DNA of 64,000 bases from Cymodocea nodosa. Taxonomy: Eukaryota; Streptophyta; Magnoliopsida; Alismatales; Cymodoceaceae. A program made the position numbers and the translations under genes. The stretch spans positions 9,617,501-9,681,500 of the forward strand of contig CM072339.1 of assembly GCA_036874045.1 (NCBI GenBank), given 5' to 3'. The notes under the pieces are model-generated. The model made no database searches. It was not told where the DNA came from and was given only the letters and a program-made list of their open reading frames with translations. The first letter of the stretch is position 1. The number at the start of each line of letters is the position of its first letter. Of this stretch, positions 12,501 to 23,748 are shown piece after piece.

Positions 12501-12612
12501 ATTTGTGTCTAGTAAAAATCAATTAGCTAATATATTTACAAAACCTTTAGACAAAAATACATTCTGCAACATAAGATTAAATTTGGGTATTTGTAGGCTA
12601 TGTGATGTGTAA
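9540..12612 (+). pseudogene. pol: SIRE-type pol: protease, integrase, RT, RNase H (C1)
   Basis: Copia order is preserved. Protease starts WILDNGASSHM; the catalytic triplet is D-N-G (9548-9556), not the usual D-S/T-G. GAG-pre-integrase follows with the HHCC finger (LWHRRIGHIN ... CDACELGK). Integrase has D in HMDLFGP, D in RSDHGTEF and E in GVIERKN. RT shows LKKALYGLKQAPKSWY and the active site YVDDI. RNase H shows GYTDADYAGSKSDRKST. It ends LGICRLCDV-stop. Stops interrupt it at several places (for example near 10172, 10500, 11233, 11747 and 12287). C2 has lost the integrase and most of RT, so C1 is the only SIRE pol here that is nearly complete in layout. Confidence 0.9.
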
Positions 12613-14190
12613 AATCCTTAGACTCCATAAAAAGATAAATATTATTAATGATGTTGTTCACCTCATAGATATTATATACTTATCATAAATATTTAAGTAA
12701 TATCTAAACTGTTGCTTAAGATACTATGTATTTATTATAAAATCATAGTAGTATCTTATTGATTTTTAAGTAGTTTATCAATTTTAATGGTTTTCACGAG
12801 TTTAAGTGGAAGTGTAAATGAAAATCATTAAATACTTCTAAAATTCTAAAATTTTGATTAAGTGTTTTCTTTGTATCGAGGAAAGTGCATATGATCATAC
12901 ATAAATTTTACTTGATTGATTAAACTTGTAGAATAAGTTATATGTAAATCATCTTAAACTATTAATCAAAAGTATGAGCTTATTGAAACTAATTCATATT
13001 TTCAGTAAAATCATAGACATAAAAATTGTATGAGATTTGTGTTTTATTACATCTGTATTAATGGAATACATATATATTGTGCTTAAAATGAAAAGTGCTT
13101 ACAAAGTGAAAATCTTTGAGAGTTTATTGATTAGTTTGATCATGAGCCTTTTATACTTGAGCAGATAGGTATGTAAGGATTGTTGTCCTAAAAAAGGATT
13201 CTTTAAATCTGGCAACCTAAGGTCCTGATCAGATCTGAAATTGTTGACTGAAAGCTCATTACACAAGTACATTAGAAAGCTCTTGTATGATTCAAGCTTT
13301 TTAAACTAACTTTTAAAGAAAATTATCAATATTTACTGTTTTGAAATGAAAAAGTTGTTTCATTAATTACAGATATCTTTGAATCGAATGTAGTTTCTAC
13401 AAATATGACTACGGATTTATTGAATCAACATTAGTACTTTTGACAAAGTTTATTTGAGATACATTCTTTTATTCTCCTTGAATTAATCATATTGAGTTCA
13501 AAGTTGTGTTTTGATTCATATATAGTAGGAATTGATTCTGGAAATTATTTTTGATCAATTCAAGATAACATAAGTTTATGCAAAGAAAATTTAAAAGTCT
13601 AGTTATACTTAACATCTATTGTTATACAAGTATATTTTGTATGTTATTGAATATATAAGAAGTATATTTGTAGGGGGAGGATTAACAATATCCAAAACAG
13701 ATTAATATAATTCAGAATACAAATCTTGGTTAATCTAAATTAAAGTCCTCTTAAAATATTAATGAAATAATTTAAAAAGATAAACAAACTATTATAGATT
13801 CAAAGGACAGAAATGTTAGAATAGTTTACAATGTTCTCAAGAAACTGTTAAGGTATAGCTTATGTAGTGTGTTTGGAATGTTTCAATTGAAAGCATTCAA
13901 AATTTTGTGTACTAACTGAACGTTATGTTATGTAAGGTAACGCGTAAAACTACCTCTAGACAGCGTTTTACTCGTTAGGTTAGTTTAACTCAATGAGTTA
14001 TTCTTGAATTTTTTGGGTACCTTGATTGAATAAACTATATTTAATACTCATTTGAAATCCAAACCCAACTTATACACGTTGAGTTATTCACCTAAAAATC
14101 TTATTTAAACATTTATTACACGGCCACATAGGTTACTCGTAAACTTTGTCTAAAAAACTTTCCTGCTTGTTCCTGTTACAACCTACGACG
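12613..14190 (+). other. Non-coding post-pol module shared with Athila 3' UTR (C1)
   Basis: I see no gene. From about 12660 to 13830 it aligns with the sense strand of the Athila 3' UTR (49800 down to 48620, and 36433-36926). Anchors are ATTGATTAAACTTGTAGAA at 12915 and GTATGAGCTTATTG at 12972. A purine tract follows at 13667-13680. The rest holds GTGTTTGGAATG at 13869, which resembles the first bases of the Athila LTR, then palindromic ACTCGTTAGGTTAG/AACTCAATGAGTTA motifs up to the ORF-Y start. Confidence 0.75.
13667..13680 (+). other. Inner polypurine tract (C1)
   Basis: ttgtagggggagg, a G-rich purine run well upstream of the true 3' tract at 28402-28415. It corresponds to ctccccctacataa on the other strand of C3 (34108-34121). 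Possible second plus-strand primer. Confidence 0.5.
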
Positions 14191-14590
14191 ATGGTCTCTA
14201 AGTTCTACAAGGGTCGTGGCAGAGGAAAAGGCAAAAGCAGAGGAGATAAAGGAAAAGCTATAGAGTATGATGAAGTACCATGTTGTTGGTTTAAGAAAAT
14301 TTTGCAAGTTGACAAAAGGTTAGTAGAAATTTATAGTGATTATTTCTTTTCTAAAGAAATACTAGATTAAGTTAGACAAGAACTTCAAAATACTGATGAA
14401 AGTATTAAATACATGGGTATTTGAAGTAAATATGATAGAGAATACATAATGAAATGTGCTGAGATTACATTTCTAGAACAATATGCAAAATATTTGGAAA
14501 AAGGTGTAGGTACATCAACTAGAATTCCTCAAATACCTATAAACGGTACTAGACTACATGCATTTGAGGAAGAACATGACTCAGCTATCC
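14191..14590 (+). pseudogene. Accessory ORF-Y of C1, 5' part (split by C2)
   Basis: It starts MVSKFYKGRGRGKGKSRG, a Gly/Arg/Lys-rich head. A charged region follows that is close to C2 ORF-Y (21494-23748), with TAG and TGA stops (for example near 14368 and 14423). At 14590 the frame runs into the C2 element; the rest of the gene continues at 26007. The target duplication TATCC shows that the break is an insertion. Confidence 0.8.
14586..14590 (+). repeat. Target site duplication of C2, left
   Basis: TATCC directly before the C2 5' LTR; repeated at 26007-26011 directly after its 3' LTR. Five bases fits copia integration. Confidence 0.9.
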
Positions 14591-15780
14591 TGTTGAGTAT
14601 TTTGTTTTGATGATGTGTGCTGAATGAATATAATCATATTTGCTCAATTACTATTGCTTGTGAAAAGAAATAAAAATCATCAATTAATACAGAAAAAGCT
14701 TACTAGCATAAATATTTGTCTGTATTGGATCTGAAGTTAATAACTAGTCGTTTCGCTGCATTAATTTCTCATTTAACTAAACGTTAAGTTAACGTGTGTT
14801 TTTATTGAAAAGCATGATATGTTTTAAAGTTATATCTTCTGTATCATGAACAGTGCACGTTTAGACAACTCGTTAAGTTAGAGTTTTGTTTGTATAGAGG
14901 TCACGTGAGAACTCGTTAAGTTAGAGGCTTAAAGGTTAAAATAGGTCACGTGATAACTCGTTAAGTTAGTGAGTAAAAGAAGAGACGAACTCGTTAAGTT
15001 AGTGTTATACACGTGGTGAAATTATAAGTTACGAATGTTGTATTGTATCACGTGAGGTGCACATGTTTAACTCGTTAAGTTAACATAACTAAATGCGTTG
15101 AGTTGCTATATTGAACACTAAGGCAATGCGTTAGGTTAGCGTTATAAACTTAAGTTGTTATTTTTTTCACGTGGTAAAATTCTTATTATAAAAACATTTG
15201 TTTATGACTGAATCGGTGAGTTAAAGTTTTTTCGGAGACTTATAGTCGTAATTATCTGAAAGGTAACTTAAGTCATGTTTTCAGGTCTTGACACGTGTCT
15301 CACTAGTTTTATGATATAAAGAGCTTTTCAGTGACTTACAACTGTAACTATCCGAAACTTAAACTATTTTCGGTGAGTCATCGTTTAACCTTCCGAAAGA
15401 AAGGTTAAGTTGGTTTATTAAGTTAGCATAACACCACGAACTTAGTTCGTTGAGTTAGCTACAGTACTTGTCATGTGAAATGGCACATGAGGAACTCGTT
15501 AAGTTAGAAACGTTAAGTTATATATATATATACTTGTGTTACTCGTTTAGTTAACATTAAAGTAATGACTTCATATTACACTTGATGGAAAATTCTTTAG
15601 ACAAGAAAGTTTATTTTGCAAGAAATTTTTCAGAGATCCAGGACTGATGATTAAAGAAAATTCGAAATATAAGCGTGGGTTAGAACGTGTGTGTTTTGAT
15701 GAAGGAAAAAGAAAAGACGTGGAGAAGTGGAAAACTGGTAGTGGTTAAACGTGAAGGATATGCATGAAATGAAGATACAG

Positions 15781-15789
15781 TATAAAAGG
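15781..15789 (+). promoter_or_regulatory. TATA box of C2 5' LTR
   Basis: TATAAAAGG, at the position conserved among the SIRE LTRs here. Confidence 0.65.
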
Positions 15790-16227
15790 CATAGAATTCT
15801 CGTTGATCAAACTATCCTTGCACACAAAATGAAAAATCGTTTCAAGGATCAAACTATCCCTGCACACCAAAAGAAAAATCTCTTTCAGGGATCAAAAACA
15901 CCTTCTAATATCAGAAGTGAAAATCTCTCAAGTGAAAGAAAATTTAGTGAAGCAGAAAAAGGTATTATATATGTCACTGAAGATTTGAAGTATCAGAAGA
16001 AAGCAAATTCAGTGAAGCAGAGAAAGACAAGATATTAGTCACTGAAGAATTGCTGTAGAAGAAAAAGAAGAAGAAAGATCTCAAACAGGGAGAAATGTTT
16101 TAAATTCCGCAAATTAGTTTTCTCTATTTGTAGTTATGAAATTGTTTAGATGATACATAGTATCGAGATATAATTGTATCTACAATTTCTGAGGAGAATT
16201 GAATTGTATATTGTAATTGAAACCTTG

Positions 16228-16233
16228 AATAAA
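16228..16233 (+). terminator. Polyadenylation signal in C2 5' LTR
   Basis: AATAAA within CCTTGAATAAAAATG, conserved in the other SIRE LTRs. Confidence 0.5.
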
Positions 16234-16354
16234 AATGATTTTATGAAAACAATGTCTCGACTTGTTTTTGAGTTTTAAAGTTTCAATTATATTTCAGAAA
16301 ATTTTAAAAATACATAATTCACCCCCCTCTTGTGTAGCTATATGATCCTACAAG

Positions 16355-16366
16355 TGGTATTAGAGC
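16355..16366 (+). other. Primer binding site, initiator tRNA-Met type (C2)
   Basis: TGGTATTAGAGC two bases after the LTR, identical to the C1 site including its one difference from the usual copia site. Confidence 0.85.
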
Positions 16367-16554
16367 TTTGGTTAATAATCTTTGATATAAAATCAATACC
16401 AACTTATTTAATATCATTGCTTATTCTACCTTCCTTGTTTTTAAACAGAAATTAATATCTGAGCATACGTTTAACTCTATTGATTTAAGGCTCAAGTTGT
16501 TTTAAAGTTTTTAGACTATTTAAAATCAAATAGGTTGAAAAATCTAAGGTAAAA

Positions 16555-18810
16555 TGGCTACTGGAAATGGTAATTTTTCTTTATATAAAGGCCAAAATCT
16601 TAATTGTCCTCCTTTATTTGATGGAATACATTTTGAATAATGGAAATATAGTATGACTTTTTTTCTTCAAAGTATAGATCATAAGTTGTGGTTCATGATT
16701 TCTAAACCATATACTCTGTTAACTACTCCCTATAATACTTGGACAATTACTAAAAAAGAAAATGAAACTCTGAATGCTAAGGGCTTAAATACTTTATTTT
16801 GTGCATTGAGTTATGAACAGTTTAGAAAAGTGTCGACATATAAATCTGCTTATGAGGTGTGGCATGCATTAGAAGTTTCACATGAAGGTACTTCTCAAGT
16901 TAAAGAGACTAAAATAAACATGTTGATTCATAAGTATGAACTCTTTAAGATGCATGAAGATGAAAATATTTCTAAGATGTTTTCCGGATTTCTTGATATC
17001 ATAAACTCTTTAAAATGTTTAAGAAAGAATTTTGAACAGAAGGATTTGGTGAGGAAAATTCTCAGATCCCTGAGTTCTAAATGGTCTCAAAAAGTAACAT
17101 CAATTGAGAAATCACGAGATTTAAATGTTTATACTATGAATGAACTTATGGGTAACTTAACAGCTTATGAAGTTCAATTAAATGAATCACTAAGTCACAA
17201 CAAACTAAAAATGAAGAAAGAAATAGCCTTTAAAATTAATTCAGATTTTGATATATCTACTGATTCTGATGAGGATTTGATTTTGATGACTTGGAAATTC
17301 AAGAAAGCATGAAAAGCTAGAAAACAGCAAAGGAACAAAAAGGATAAACCCTCAACATCAAAATCACTCAATGACAAGAATTCTTCATCTAGAAAGTATG
17401 TATGTTACAACTGTAAGAAACCTAGACATCTTTCTCCAGATTGACCTATGAGGAAAAATGAAAAGCAAAGTAGGACAAATCACAAGAAGACGGCTTAGAA
17501 AACTCAGAAAAAGTTTTACAAGAAAAAGGCTTTGAAGGTCACTTGGGATGACACGTCTGAAGAGTTTGAATCTGAAGAATCAGTATCAAAATCTTCACAT
17601 TCAGAAGGAGAACAAGAGTTAGAAGACGTTGCTCATGTGTGCTTCATGGCAGATGAGTCTGAGGTAATATCTGATCCTGAAAGTCATTCAGATTTCAACT
17701 TTGATGAATTATTATGTGCTTATCATGCATTATTATAAAAACTTAAAGTATGTAAACTGGAAAATAAGAATATTAAAAAATCTTCATCCATTATGGAAGA
17801 AGAAAATTGTTTCTTGTCTACTACTTTAGAAAAGTTTAAATGTGATAATGAAAATCATGCTAGAGATTGCAAAAATTTAGATTTAATGAATATATCTTGC
17901 ATGAACAAATACAGAATATAAATGTTGAAAATTAAAGATAAAATCTGAAAATGAAATGTTGAGAAACAATATAAATGAACTTGAATTAGAGATAGATAAA
18001 TTAAAACTGAGAGAGCTAGATTTAAATTCTACCATTGAGAAATGGAATTTAAGTCAAACTAAGTTAAACAAACTAACTAGTACACCTGCGGTGCCTTATA
18101 AATTTGGCTTAGGATTTGATTATCCTGAATATCCTGAATCTCAAGCCAATAAAGGATTTATTAGTTGCAGTTCAAGTAAATCTAAGACTAAAAATCCTTT
18201 TATTATGAAACAAGGTAATAAATATGTAGAAGTAGGTACTTCAAGGGATGAATCATGTAGTAATAATATAAATCAATGTGATTTGTCAAATTGTACTTCT
18301 AACATGACTATTAATGTTTCTAAAAATCTTGTTTCTTGTTCTGGAAATTCAATTTCTAATGTTTCTAAAATTTCAGACAATTGTAGTAAACTGAAAATTC
18401 AAAAACCTGAGCATGTAATTCAATACATTGGTATTAAACCAATTACTCATTCTACATGTGATAAAACTAAAAATTCTTGTGTAGAAAAAGATTTTGTATG
18501 TACGGAAAATGTTAATACAAGTACAAAATCTTGGTATGAACTTACTAAAATGTATGAGCATGACCAAAATAAATTAAAATCTGATAAAAATCTGTTTGGT
18601 CTTGATTATATTATATCTGAAAACAAAAAGAATGATTGTAAAAGAAATAATACTATATGTGAGTATGAAGCTAATGATAAATCAATAGTACTTGCAATTA
18701 ATAAGAATATAAATGATAATGTTAAACTATTTTTAAACAAAAAGAAGAAATATGCGTTTAATGAACTTGGTCCTCAACAACATTGGGTACCAAGAAAAAG
18801 TTTTTCTTAA
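16555..18810 (+). pseudogene. gag: SIRE-type gag with long linker (C2)
   Basis: Starts MATGN at 16555. It lacks the 5-base deletion of C1 but has TAA in place of a Tyr codon in the FEYWKY-type motif near 16637. The open stretch 16653-17312 covers the capsid region (VWHALEVSHEGTSQVKE, VRKILRSLSSKWSQKVTS). TGA at 17310-17312 stands where C1 has TGG. The zinc knuckle follows (CYNCKKPRHLSPD, then a TGA in place of the last Cys). The linker is open from 17956 to 18810 (284 codons), Ser/Asn/Lys-rich with predicted coiled coil, and ends PQQHWVPRKSFS-stop before protease. TAA at 17736-17738 replaces a CAA codon seen in C1. Confidence 0.85.
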
Positions 18811-18840
18811 TTTGTGTTGTAGGAGGAAACAACATCAAAA

Positions 18841-19901
18841 TGAATCTTGGACAATGGAGCGTCAAGTCACATGACCGGACAGAAAAGTCTACTACAAAAT
18901 TTTACAAATACCATGAAAGGAAGTGTAATATTTGGAAACAAAAGAAAAGATAAAATCATAGGTATGGGCAATGTTCAAATAACTCCTACTTGTGTTATTT
19001 CAAATGTACTATATGTAGAAAACCTATGATTTAATTTGCTGAGTGTCATAAAACTAACTGAAAAAGGATATTATGTAGTGTTTGAAGATAATGTATGCAA
19101 AATAATTGATAAAAATATGCAGATGAAATGCTTAAGAAATTTAATTTTAATGATACAAGGATTCGAGGAACTCCTATGAGTACTACTTTAAAGTTAGATA
19201 TTGATGACATAGGAAAATCTATAGATCAAAGAAAATACAGAAGTATGATTGGTTCTTTACTTTATTTGACTGCTAGTAGACCTAATATTATGTTTGCTGT
19301 GTGTGTTTGTGCTAGATTTCAATCTAATCCTAAAGAATCACACCTAATTGTAGTTAAAAGAATATTTAGATATATACAAGGAACTAAAAATTTTGGATTG
19401 TATTATTCTAAGGATAGTTCAATAGATCTTATAGGATATACTGATGCTGATTATGCAGGATCTAAATCTGATAGAAAGAGTACTAGTGGCACATGTCAAT
19501 TATTAGGAAGTAATTTGGTGTCATGGTTTAGTAAAAAGCAAAACTGTGTAGCATTTTCTACTACAGAAGCTGAATATGTTGCTGCTGCACTGTGTTGCAC
19601 TCAGATTCTGTAGATAAGGCAAACTTTAGAAAATTTTGGATTATCTTATGATACAACTGAGATTTATTGTGACAGTAGTTCTGCAATAAATCTTTCCAAA
19701 AATCCTATATTACATTCAAGAGTAAAGCATATAGAGGTTAGACATCATTTTCTAAGAGATAACGTAATGAAAGGAAAAATTAAATTAGAATTTGTGTCTA
19801 GTAAAAATCAATTAGCTGATATATTTACAAAACCTCTAGATGAAAATACATTATGCAACATTAGATTAAATTTAGGTATTTGTAGGCTATGCGATGTGTA
19901 A
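18841..19901 (+). pseudogene. pol: SIRE pol remnant: protease start fused to RT end and RNase H (C2)
   Basis: It opens with TGA where C1 has TGG, then LDNGASSHMTG with the same D-N-G protease triplet as C1. At about 19107-19125 the sequence jumps from the C1-equivalent of 9826 to that of about 11842, removing roughly 2 kb: the rest of protease, all of integrase and the RT core. The two parental sites share AAAAATA and CAGATGAAAT, so microhomology-mediated loss is likely. RNase H follows in a long open frame (19128-19613; GYTDADYAGSKSDRKST, then SAEAEY-like TTEAEYVAAA) until TAG at 19611-19613 in place of Trp. It ends RLCDV-stop at 19901. It has no integrase or polymerase activity. Confidence 0.9.
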
Positions 19902-21493
19902 AATGCTTAAACTACACATAAAAAGATAAAGATTATTGATGATGTTGTTCACCTCATAGATATTATATACTTATTATAAATATATAAAGTAATATCTAAA
20001 CTACTGCTTAAGATACTATGTATTTATTGTAAAATCATAGTAGTATCTTATTGATTTTAAGTAGTTTATCAATTTTAATGGTTTTTACAATTTTAAGTGG
20101 AAGTGTAAATGAAAAACATTAAATACTTCTTACATTCTAAAATTTTGATTAAATGTTTTCTTTGAATCAAGGAAAATGCATATGATCATGCATAAATTTG
20201 ACTTAATTGATTAAACTTGTAGAATAAGTTATATGTAACTCATCTTAAACTGTTAATCAAAAGTAAAAGCTTATTGAAACTGATTCATATTCTCAGTACA
20301 ATCATAGAAGTAAAAATTGTATGAGATTTGTGTTTCATTGCATCTGTATTAATGGAATACATATATACTGTGCTTAAAATGAAAAGTGCTTACAAAGTGA
20401 AAATCTTTGAGAGTTTATTGATCAGTTTGATCACGAGCCTTTTGTACATGAGTAGATAGGTATGTAAGGATTGTTGTCCTGAAAAGGGATTCTTTAAATC
20501 TGGCAACCTAAGGTCCTGATCAGATCTGAGATTGTTGACTGAAAGCTCATTACATGGGTACATTAGAAAGCACTTGTATGATTCAAGCTTTTCAAACTAA
20601 CTTTTAAAGAAAATTATCAATATTCACTTTTTTGAAAAAAAAAAAAAAATTGTTGTTTCATTAATTACAGATATCTTTGAATCACATATAGTTTCTACCA
20701 ATATGTCTACTGATTTATTGAATCAACATTAGTACCTTTGAAAACATTTTTTTGAGATACATTCTTTTATTCTCCTTGAATTAATCACATTGAGTTAACA
20801 GTTATGTCTTGATTCATATACAGTAGGAATTGATTCTGGAAATCATTTTTGATGATGTTAGGATAACGGAAGTCTCTGAAAAGAAAATTTAAAAGTATAG
20901 TTATACTTAACATCTATTGTCACTACAAGTATATTTTGTATTTTGATTGAATATATTTGAAGTATATTTGTAAGGAGAGGATTAGCAATGTCGAAAACAG
21001 ATTAACATAATTTATAATACAAGTCTTAGTTAATCTAAATTAATGTCCTCTTAAAATCTTGAAATAATTTAAAAAGACATACAAACTATTTTAGATTCAA
21101 AGGACAAAATGTTCAAATAGTTTACAATGTTCTCAAGATATTGTTAAGTTTAGCATGTGTGTTGTTTTCGAAACGTTTCAGTTGGAAGCATCCGAAAATT
21201 GTTTTAAGTGTACTAACTAGATGTTATGTTAAATAAGGTAACGTGTAAAACTGCCTCTAGACAGCGTTTTACTCGTTAGGTTAGTTAACTCAACGAGTTA
21301 TACTTGAATATTTCAGGCAATTCGATTGAATAAATTTTATTCAATATTTATTTAATTTCTAAACCCAACTTCTCTTCACGTTGAGTTATACGCCTAAAAA
21401 CCCTATTTAAACACTTATTACACGGGCACTTAGGTTATTTGTAAACTTTGTCAAGAAAATCTTTCCCGCTTGTTGCTATTACAACCTGCGACG
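19902..21493 (+). other. Non-coding post-pol module shared with Athila 3' UTR (C2)
   Basis: No gene seen. Collinear with 12613-14190 of C1, with an A-rich run at 20633-20650 and the inner purine tract weakened to gtaaggagagg near 20970. The end holds CTCGTTAGGTTAGTTAACTC-type palindromes at 21270-21305 and CACGTTGAGTTATACGCC at 21376, just before ORF-Y. Confidence 0.7.
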
Positions 21494-23748
21494 ATGGTCT
21501 CCAAGTTCTACAAAGGTCGTGGCAGAGGAAAAGGCAAAAGCAGAGGAGATGCAAAAGGAAAAGAAATAGAGAATGATGAAGTTCCACGTACTTGGTTCAA
21601 GAAAATATTTCGAGTGGACAAAAGGTTAGCAGAAATTTATAGTGAATTTTTCTTTCCTGAAGGTATACTAAACAAAGTTAGACAAGAACTCCAAAATATT
21701 GATGCTAGTATTACATACATTGGGATTCGAAGTAAATTTGATAAAGAATACAAAATGAAATGTGCTAAGATTGCATTTTTGGAACAGTATGCAAAATATT
21801 TGGAAAAAGATGTAGGTTCATCAAATAGAACTCCTCAAACTCCTATAAACGGTACAAGACTACATGCATTTAAGGAAGAGCATGAATGAGCTATCCCTAC
21901 TCCTTTATATTCAAAACAAGTAGAATCAAATATTGCTATAGACAAAACAAAAGTTGACAATCTTCGAAAGGCCGTTGCAATAGAAAGTGTCTTAGAAGAA
22001 TTAAAGTAGAAAACTTTTATAGAGTAATCTAAAAAGAAAATAGCAATACTTGAAGAGGAGAAACAGAAATGTTATAGAAGAACAAAAATCAGAAAAATTA
22101 TGTCTAAGGGTCTATTGAAAAAGGAAAATCAGATGAACATTTATTTCCAAAGGACAATATATGTCTAGACGTTGTACCTTATTGTGCATCTGATAAACTC
22201 ATCAGTTCCGAACACACTGAAACTGATGAAGATAATGAGACTTTATTTTCCCTTGCTAGAAAGCTTGAGAAGAAATACAAGTCAAATATAAGCTCAAGTT
22301 TTTCTATTAGTACAAGTCCTGATGATGCAGAAATTGACAAATCAGAGCATCAAACACCTGACATTGAACAAGTTATTGCAGATATAATTGACAATGTTGA
22401 GGCAGTAACTAGTTCACAGGCTGAATTGTCTGGAGTAGTAGATATTGAAAATGTTAAGACTCCAGAAGAGCTAAAAGTTAACCAGCCTTCTTCAGAATCT
22501 ATAGAAGCAGAGTCTGAGAATTCACAACATGAATCAATGGAAATATCTGTTGAACAGAATGAACAATTACAGACTGATACACCGGTTGTAGAATTTGTGG
22601 AAAACTTAAACTCTGAACATTCTATAGAGACTAAATAGATGAATGTTAAGCATATTGACATTGTTCCTAACATTGTTGAAGCTGAAGAATCAAGCTTACC
22701 TGAGCAGCTTCAAGATAATATTTTGGAAGAGGAACAACATGACATTCATTTTGAAGAAGTTCCTGAAGATGAATTAAACTCTGAATCACGGCTTCAGGTA
22801 TCACCTTCTTTGTGTACAATATTACAAATTCAAGGTAATACAATTCATTTTAGATCTGAAGAAGCATTGCAGAAATACAATAATCTGATTACATGTCAAA
22901 TTCTGCATGCTCATCTAATAAAATTTAGAAATTTGATGGAAATAAGAGATCTGTTTGAGTTTCAAGTCCTCATTAAATTCTTGCCAGTAGAAAACGAAAT
23001 GGAAGCAATACACAGAGCTTATTGCAGCTTTTTATAGCAATCTGGTCAAGAATGGAAATTTTCTAAAAACTCAAATAAATGAATAGGAGTTTATATTGTC
23101 TCCTGAGTTAATTTTTGAAGTTTTAGGATTAAAGAATGACGGTGTTGTTGTTACAAACAGATTTGACATGATAAGACAACTGGAATGGAACATTCAGTCT
23201 TTATCAAAAATTCCAGATGTATATTCTGAAATAAGATTAATGGAAAATCTGAATGTAGAGGCAAGGTTTATTGCAAATATATTGCATGCAAATTTATTTC
23301 AGAGAGTTGGACACAATTTGGAAGTCAACAGAAACTGTTTATATGCAACTTATGGCTTGCTGAATAGAATTCAAATAAATTGGTTTGATGTTTTATGTCA
23401 CAACTACAGCATATGAGTTCAAAGTTATTTTATGGTGATGCTGTATATAGAATCCTTGCAAGCCAATTGACTTTATCCAACTGGCCCTCTGAAACTAAAG
23501 GCATGAGAGCATTTAGTGTTAAAGATTTGCAAAAATTCTAGGCCATGCATAAACCTCAACGACAACATCAACAACAACCTAATTATATAGACCATATACA
23601 ACAACAAAGTTATTCAGTTCAAGCAAAACATCAAACCCAACTACCTCCTAACTTAGATGCAGTGCTTAACGACATCAGAAATGATATTAAGCATCTAGGA
23701 GATAAAATATGTAATGCTATAAGTGATATACTTAGGAGGGGTCGATAA
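21494..23748 (+). pseudogene. Accessory ORF-Y, SIRE type (C2)
   Basis: Best copy of the copia accessory gene, about 750 codons with several breaks (TGA near 21887, TAG near 22007, TAG at 22636, frameshift near 23035, others). The head is MVSKFYKGRGRGKGKSRG (basic, possibly nucleic-acid binding). A charged, acidic middle follows. The C-terminal half has HFRSEEALQKY, EIRDLFEFQ, LSPELIFEVLGLKN, ANILHANLFQR and NRIQINW, then a Gln/His-rich linker and a short coiled coil ending SDILRRGR. The second half is clearly related to ORF-X of the gypsy element and to the C3 ORF. No membrane segment or signal peptide is visible. Function unknown. Confidence 0.8.

Larger units (their letters stand above)
14591..16352 (+). 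repeat. C2 5' LTR
   Basis: 1762 bp, TGTTGAGTATTTTG...GATCCTACA. It holds repeated CACGTG and ACTCGTTAAGTTA motifs in the upstream part, a cassette at 15215-15415 that resembles Athila LTR units, a TATA box at 15781 and AATAAA at 16228. It differs from the 3' LTR at about 4% of positions in the first 300 bp (by eye). Confidence 0.95.
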
